Positions 59,908 through 64,000 of a stretch of DNA of 64,000 nucleotides are shown in pieces. The stretch covers positions 124,001-188,000 of the forward strand of contig NZ_BKAH01000005.1 of assembly GCF_007992455.1 (NCBI RefSeq). Reading direction: 5' to 3'. Position numbers and translations under genes: made by a program. Within the stretch, counting starts at the first letter, position 1; every line of letters starts with the position of its first letter. This stretch comes from Microbacterium saccharophilum (GTDB taxonomy: Bacteria > Actinomycetota > Actinomycetes > Actinomycetales > Microbacteriaceae). A model generated the notes under the pieces. That model did not search any database. It was not told the origin of the DNA and saw nothing but the letters and a program-made list of their open reading frames with translations.

Positions 59908-60588
59908 ATGACATCCCGCATCCTGGTTGTCGACGACGACACCGCTCTGGCTGAGATGATCGGCATCGTCCTGCGCACCGAGGGGTTCGAGACGGCGTTC
60001 TGCGCCGACGGCGCCGCCGCGCTGGACGTGTGGCGCGCCGAGCGTCCCGACCTCATCCTGCTGGACCTCATGCTGCCCGGGATGGACGGCATCGAGATCT
60101 GCACCCGGGTGCGGGCCGAGTCCGGCGTCCCGATCATCATGCTGACCGCGCGCACCGACACCGCCGACGTCGTGCGGGGCCTGGAATCCGGTGCCGACGA
60201 TTACATCGTCAAGCCCTTCAACCCCAAGGAGCTCGTCGCCCGCATCCGCACGCGGCTGCGGCCGAGCACCCAGCCGGCGGGGGAGATGCTGCGCATCGGC
60301 GACCTCACCGCCGACGTCGCCGCGCACGAGGTGCGCCGGGGGGACACCGTCATCGCGCTGACCCCGCTCGAGTTCGAGCTGCTCGTGGCGCTGGCCGCGA
60401 AGCCGCAGCAGGTGTTCTCCCGCGAGATGCTGCTCGAGCAGGTGTGGGGCTACCACTACAAGGCGGACACCCGGCTCGTGAACGTGCACGTGCAGCGGCT
60501 GCGGGCCAAGGTCGAGATCGACCCCGACAACCCGAAGATCGTCACGACGGTGCGCGGCGTGGGGTACCGCGCCGGCGCCGTCGTCTAG
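59908..60588 (+). CDS. mtrA: MtrA response regulator
   Basis: A 226-aa OmpR-type regulator. Receiver domain: VVDDDTAL acidic patch (9-11), phospho-acceptor Asp53 in ILLDLMLPGMDG, and the Lys of IVKPFN. DNA-binding winged helix with ALTPLEFELLVALA and VNVHVQRLRAKVE. VWGYHYKADTRLVNVHV is characteristic of MtrA. In relatives MtrA controls cell-wall hydrolases and division/osmotic genes. First gene of mtrA-mtrB-lpqB. Confidence 0.97.
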   Translation: MTSRILVVDDDTALAEMIGIVLRTEGFETAFCADGAAALDVWRAERPDLILLDLMLPGMDGIEICTRVRAESGVPIIMLTARTDTADVVRGLESGADDYIVKPFNPKELVARIRTRLRPSTQPAGEMLRIGDLTADVAAHEVRRGDTVIALTPLEFELLVALAAKPQQVFSREMLLEQVWGYHYKADTRLVNVHVQRLRAKVEIDPDNPKIVTTVRGVGYRAGAVV

Positions 60589-60604
60589 CCGCCGGGACCG
60601 CATC

Positions 60605-62284
60605 GTGTCGCCGACGAGCACCGCCACCCACGCCGTCGTCGCCGACTGGCGCGATGTGCGCGCGTGGCCGCGGCGCATCGCGCTGGCCTGGCGCCGGTCG
60701 CTGCGGTTCCGCACCCTCGCGCTCACCCTCGGGCTCACCGCCCTGACGATCCTCGTGGCGCTCGTCTGGATGGCCCTGGCGATCCAGAACGACCTGTTCG
60801 AGTCCCGCATCCAGCAGGTGCAGTCCGCGGCGAGCAGGGCGACCCAATCGGCGCAGACGACCCTCGACGCCGCCGTCGTGGAGAGCGACACGCTCGCGCT
60901 GCAGAATCTCATGGACCGCGTGCGCACCTCGATGTCGCGGCAGGCGGCCACCGACATGATCGCCGCGTTCCGCATCTCCGACCAGCCGTCCTCCACGGCT
61001 CCGCAGGACTTCGAGGCGGGCGGCCTCACCGCCGACATGCTCACCTCGGGGCTCCGGCAGACCGTGCGGCGCGACGCCGGCACGCAATGGTGGCAGTCCA
61101 TCGGCATCCCCGCCGACGACGGCGGGCACGCGCCGGGGGTGGTGATCGGGCAGCAGCTGATCCTGCCCGAGGCGGGCGCGTACGAGGTGTACTTCGCGTA
61201 CGAGCTGGGCTCCGAGGCGCAGACCCTGCAGTTCGTGCAGGTCACCCTGTGGGGTGTCGGCATCGTACTCGTGGTGCTGATCGGTGCGGTCAGCTGGTTC
61301 GTGCTGCGATCGGTCACCGTGCCGATCGCGCAGGCCGCCGAGACGAGCGCGAAGCTCGCCTCCGGCGACCTCGGGGTGCGCCTGCCGGTGCAGGGCGAGG
61401 ACGAGTTCGCCACGCTGGGACGCTCGTTCAACGCGATGGCGGACAGCATCGAGGCGCAGATCAAGGAGCTCGCCGAGCTCTCGCTCGTGCAGCAGCGGTT
61501 CGTCTCGGACGTCTCGCACGAGCTGCGCACGCCGCTGACGACCATCCGGCTCGCCTCCGACATGCTCAACGACCAGCGCGCCGCCTTCGACCCGACGACG
61601 GCGCGCGCCGCGGAGCTCCTGCACGCGCAGGTGCAGCGCTTCGAGACCCTGCTGACCGATCTGCTCGAGATCAGCCGGTACGACGCGGGCTCGGTGCAGC
61701 TGGAGAACGAGGCGACAAGCCTCGCCCACCTCGCCGAGGATGTCATCGCGTCGATGCAGCAGCTCGCGGACCAGCACGGCACCGACGTGCGCCTCGTGGC
61801 GCCCGGCGGGTACTCGCCCGTCGACATGGACCCCCGGCGGGTGCGGCGCATCGTCCGGAACCTCCTCGGCAACGCGATCGAGCACGGTGAAGGCCGCCCC
61901 ATCGTCGTGACGGTCGACAGCAACCAGGAGGCCGTCGCGCTGGGGGTCCGCGACTTCGGGCTCGGGATGAGCGAGGCCGACGCCGAGCGCGTCTTCGACC
62001 GGTTCTGGCGCGCCGACCCGTCGCGCAAGCGCACGATCGGCGGGACCGGGCTGGGCCTGTCGATCGCGCTCGGCGACGCGCGCCTGCACGGCGGCACCCT
62101 CGAGGTGTGGTCGGAGCTCGGCCGCGGCACGAACTTCGTGCTGACCCTGCCCCGCCAGGGCGCGGGACTGCGCGGCACCCCGCCGATCCCCGCCGATCCC
62201 GGTGATGACGGCATCCCCTCCGACGACCTCGGCATGACCCAGCCGCTGGATCTGTCCGACCTCGCCCAGGGAGGGCGTCCGTGA
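60605..62284 (+). CDS. mtrB: MtrB sensor histidine kinase
   Basis: A 559-aa membrane kinase. Two transmembrane helices (about 36-62 and 215-240) flank an extracytoplasmic sensor of ~150 residues; HAMP domain follows, then the H box VSDVSHELRTPLT with His305, N box RNLLGNAIEHG, G1 DFGLGMS, F box and G2 GGTGLGLSIA. Phosphorylates MtrA. GTG start 16 bp after mtrA; stop overlaps lpqB by 4 bases. Confidence 0.96.
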   Translation: MSPTSTATHAVVADWRDVRAWPRRIALAWRRSLRFRTLALTLGLTALTILVALVWMALAIQNDLFESRIQQVQSAASRATQSAQTTLDAAVVESDTLALQNLMDRVRTSMSRQAATDMIAAFRISDQPSSTAPQDFEAGGLTADMLTSGLRQTVRRDAGTQWWQSIGIPADDGGHAPGVVIGQQLILPEAGAYEVYFAYELGSEAQTLQFVQVTLWGVGIVLVVLIGAVSWFVLRSVTVPIAQAAETSAKLASGDLGVRLPVQGEDEFATLGRSFNAMADSIEAQIKELAELSLVQQRFVSDVSHELRTPLTTIRLASDMLNDQRAAFDPTTARAAELLHAQVQRFETLLTDLLEISRYDAGSVQLENEATSLAHLAEDVIASMQQLADQHGTDVRLVAPGGYSPVDMDPRRVRRIVRNLLGNAIEHGEGRPIVVTVDSNQEAVALGVRDFGLGMSEADAERVFDRFWRADPSRKRTIGGTGLGLSIALGDARLHGGTLEVWSELGRGTNFVLTLPRQGAGLRGTPPIPADPGDDGIPSDDLGMTQPLDLSDLAQGGRP

Positions 62285-63954
62285 CCCGCCGCCCCGCCCT
62301 CGTCCTCGCCGCCACGCTGCTCGCGCTGCTCCTCACCGCGTGTGCGGGACTCCCCACGAGCGGACCCGTCAACGCCGGCCGCCCGGTCACGGAGGAGGAG
62401 GGCGACTCGGACGTCGCGTTCGTCCCCGCCGGCCCGTCCCGTGGCGCGACGCCGGCCCAGATCGTGGAGGGCTTCATCGCCGCCGGGTCCGGCACGCGCA
62501 ACAACTGGGAGACCGCGCAGCAGTTCCTCACGCCGGACTTCCGGGCCACGTGGCGCCCGCAGGCCGGCGTCACCGTCTACCGCGCCGGGGAGCGGGCTCT
62601 CGCCGAGCCGGCCGAGGGGGAGATCGTCCTGACGATCGCGCCGGAGGCCACGGTGGACGCCACGGGAGCCTACGACGTCGCCGGCGAGGGGCAGATCACG
62701 ATCGGCTTCCGCCTGGAACGGGTCCGGGACGAGTGGCGGATCGCGGAGGCGCCGGACGGCGTCATCCTGGACGAGAACCGCTTCCGGTCGGTCTTCCGCA
62801 GCTACGAGCTGATGTACTTCGACCCGAGCTGGCGCTTCCTCGTCCCCGATCTGCGCTGGTTCCCGACCACCAACGCCGCGACCCGGATCGCCGAGGCGCT
62901 CGTGGACGGCGCGCCGAGCCCGTGGCTCGCCGGATCCGTCGTCAGCGCGTTCTCCGCCGACGCCGGGCTCGCGCAGCGTTCCGTGCCGGTCCGATCCGGC
63001 GTGGCCCAGGTGTCGCTGGAGAGCAGCGCCCGGCAGCTCGAGCCCGCCGTCCTCGACCGCATGCAGACGCAGCTCCAGGAGAGCCTGGCCGGCGCCGGCA
63101 TCCCCGAGGTCGACATGCTCGTCGACGATCAGGTGCTGACGGCCGAGCCGGTGAACGTCGCCTCGACGCGCATCGACTCGCGCCCGCTCGTGCTGACCGC
63201 CGACGCGTTCGGCTTCCTCTCCGGCACGCAGGTCGAGGAGATCCTGAGCCTGTCCGCCGCGGTCCGCTCCGTCGACGCCGCCGCGATCGAGGTGGCCGCG
63301 TCGCGGTCGACGGCGGCCGTGCAGACCCCGACGGGAGCCGTGCTGCGCGTCGAGACCGGGGCCGCGCCGACCGAGATCGACAGCCGCCCGGGGCTCGTGG
63401 CGCCGACGGTCGACACGCTGAACTACATCTGGACCGTGCCGTCCGGGTCTCCGGATGCCGTCGTCGCGATCGGCGCCGACGGCGCGTGGCGGGAGATCGC
63501 CGACGCCTGGCCCGGAGCCACCCGCATCTCCGCGATGCGGGTCTCCCGCGACGGCGCGCGGATCGCCGCCGTTTCCCGCGACGGCGTGCGCCCATCGCTG
63601 TGGGTGGCCGGCATCGTCCGCGACGCGGACGGCGTCCCGGTCGCGCTCGGCGAGCGCCGGCTGCTGGCCGTCCTCCCGGGGGACGGCGTCGGGCTCGCCT
63701 GGGGCGACGAGACGAGCCTCGCCCTGTCCTACACGGACGGCGGACAGACGTTCGTCCTCGAGCAGCCGGTCGGCGGGCCGGGGACGGCGCTGCGCGCCCC
63801 CGACGGGATCACGACGGTCGCGGGCGGCAATCAGCCCGGCGGGGTGCGGCTGCGCGACGTCGACGGCGAGCTGTACGTCCAGCGCGGCGCGTCGTGGCAG
63901 GACCAGTTCTCCGGTGTCCGGGTGCTCGCGACCCAGCAGGGCACGCCGCGCTGA
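62281..63954 (+). CDS. lpqB: LpqB lipoprotein, MtrB partner
   Basis: A 557-aa lipoprotein with a lipobox LTAC (Cys21). The mature part starts AGLPTSGPVNAGRP, typical for LpqB, followed by two GerMN-like segments (for example TPAQIVEGFIAAGSG) and a C-terminal beta-propeller-like domain (ISAMRVSRDGARIAAVSRDG). In mycobacteria LpqB binds MtrB and tunes MtrA phosphorylation. GTGA overlap with mtrB. Complete in the window. Confidence 0.95.
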   Translation: MTRRPALVLAATLLALLLTACAGLPTSGPVNAGRPVTEEEGDSDVAFVPAGPSRGATPAQIVEGFIAAGSGTRNNWETAQQFLTPDFRATWRPQAGVTVYRAGERALAEPAEGEIVLTIAPEATVDATGAYDVAGEGQITIGFRLERVRDEWRIAEAPDGVILDENRFRSVFRSYELMYFDPSWRFLVPDLRWFPTTNAATRIAEALVDGAPSPWLAGSVVSAFSADAGLAQRSVPVRSGVAQVSLESSARQLEPAVLDRMQTQLQESLAGAGIPEVDMLVDDQVLTAEPVNVASTRIDSRPLVLTADAFGFLSGTQVEEILSLSAAVRSVDAAAIEVAASRSTAAVQTPTGAVLRVETGAAPTEIDSRPGLVAPTVDTLNYIWTVPSGSPDAVVAIGADGAWREIADAWPGATRISAMRVSRDGARIAAVSRDGVRPSLWVAGIVRDADGVPVALGERRLLAVLPGDGVGLAWGDETSLALSYTDGGQTFVLEQPVGGPGTALRAPDGITTVAGGNQPGGVRLRDVDGELYVQRGASWQDQFSGVRVLATQQGTPR

Positions 63955-64000
63955 CGACGGCTCCTCCCCAGGAGGCGCACGCGGGCCGGCGCACCCGGAT
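63955..64000. other. window end after lpqB
   Basis: Only 46 bases follow lpqB. A small CTCCT-CCCC-AGGAG hairpin is possible; no start of a further gene can be supported. Confidence 0.3.

Overview
The window is high-GC DNA (roughly 70% G+C) with dense, often overlapping genes and very short intergenic gaps. The gene content (MtrAB-LpqB, WhiB2-type regulator, DUF3499, DUF5719, actinobacterial acyl-CoA carboxylase next to BirA) points to Actinomycetota. Many genes start directly after a TAnnnT -10 box, which fits actinobacterial leaderless transcription. The large rhamnose/galactofuranose-type surface glycan locus suggests Microbacteriaceae, most likely Microbacterium; the genus is inference, not shown.

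Region 1 (1-7.4 kb): a carboxylase beta subunit faces a divergent run of biotin ligase, a PH-domain membrane protein, purK, purE, an LCP-type glycan ligase and a glycosyltransferase. PurE and LCP overlap, so purine synthesis is physically linked to wall-glycan attachment.

Region 2 (7.5-40.4 kb): a surface-polysaccharide island. It opens with a 1160-residue secreted lysozyme-like repeat protein. It continues with dTDP-sugar genes (rmlA, rmlB, rmlC plus two SDR-type epimerase/reductases, but no recognisable separate rmlD), an RgpF-family rhamnan glycosyltransferase, a membrane acyltransferase with an AlgX-like partner, two separate Wzm/Wzt-type ABC exporters, UDP-galactopyranose mutase, a GtrB-GtrA-GT-C module and further GT2 enzymes. 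It also has a fused OafA-SGNH acyltransferase, a secreted SGNH hydrolase, a CnaB/'LDTR' repeat protein and two O-antigen-ligase/polymerase paralogues. The expected product is one or two O-acylated wall glycans containing a 6-deoxyhexose (rhamnose and/or 6-deoxytalose) and galactofuranose, made on lipid carriers, exported by ABC transporters and probably anchored by LCP.

Region 3 (40.4-48.8 kb): manA, a WhiB2-type regulator, a giant GT2 membrane protein, a DUF5719 protein, an Rv3259-like protein, a DUF3499 protein and sahH. This order resembles the mycobacterial Rv3255c-Rv3260c neighbourhood.

Region 4 (48.8-64 kb): RDD and SpoIIM-family membrane proteins diverge from a 16-bp gap. They are followed by a peroxide-defence insert (furA, katG, aqpZ-like aquaporin), then an opposed DUF58-MoxR-DUF4350-DUF4129-membrane-protein operon, and the divergent mtrA-mtrB-lpqB operon, which controls cell-wall and division functions in relatives. 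The window ends 46 bases after lpqB.

No tRNA, rRNA, insertion sequence, prophage or CRISPR array was seen. The most unusual signals are: pervasive leaderless starts with a fixed 6-7 nt spacing; overlapping divergent -10 boxes at 49.63 kb; an 8-codon leaderless mini-ORF coupled to glf; an overlooked 24-residue ORF coupled to a GT2 gene; a shared structured leader before two TTG-started glycan genes; and hairpins that embed the facing stop codons of convergent genes.
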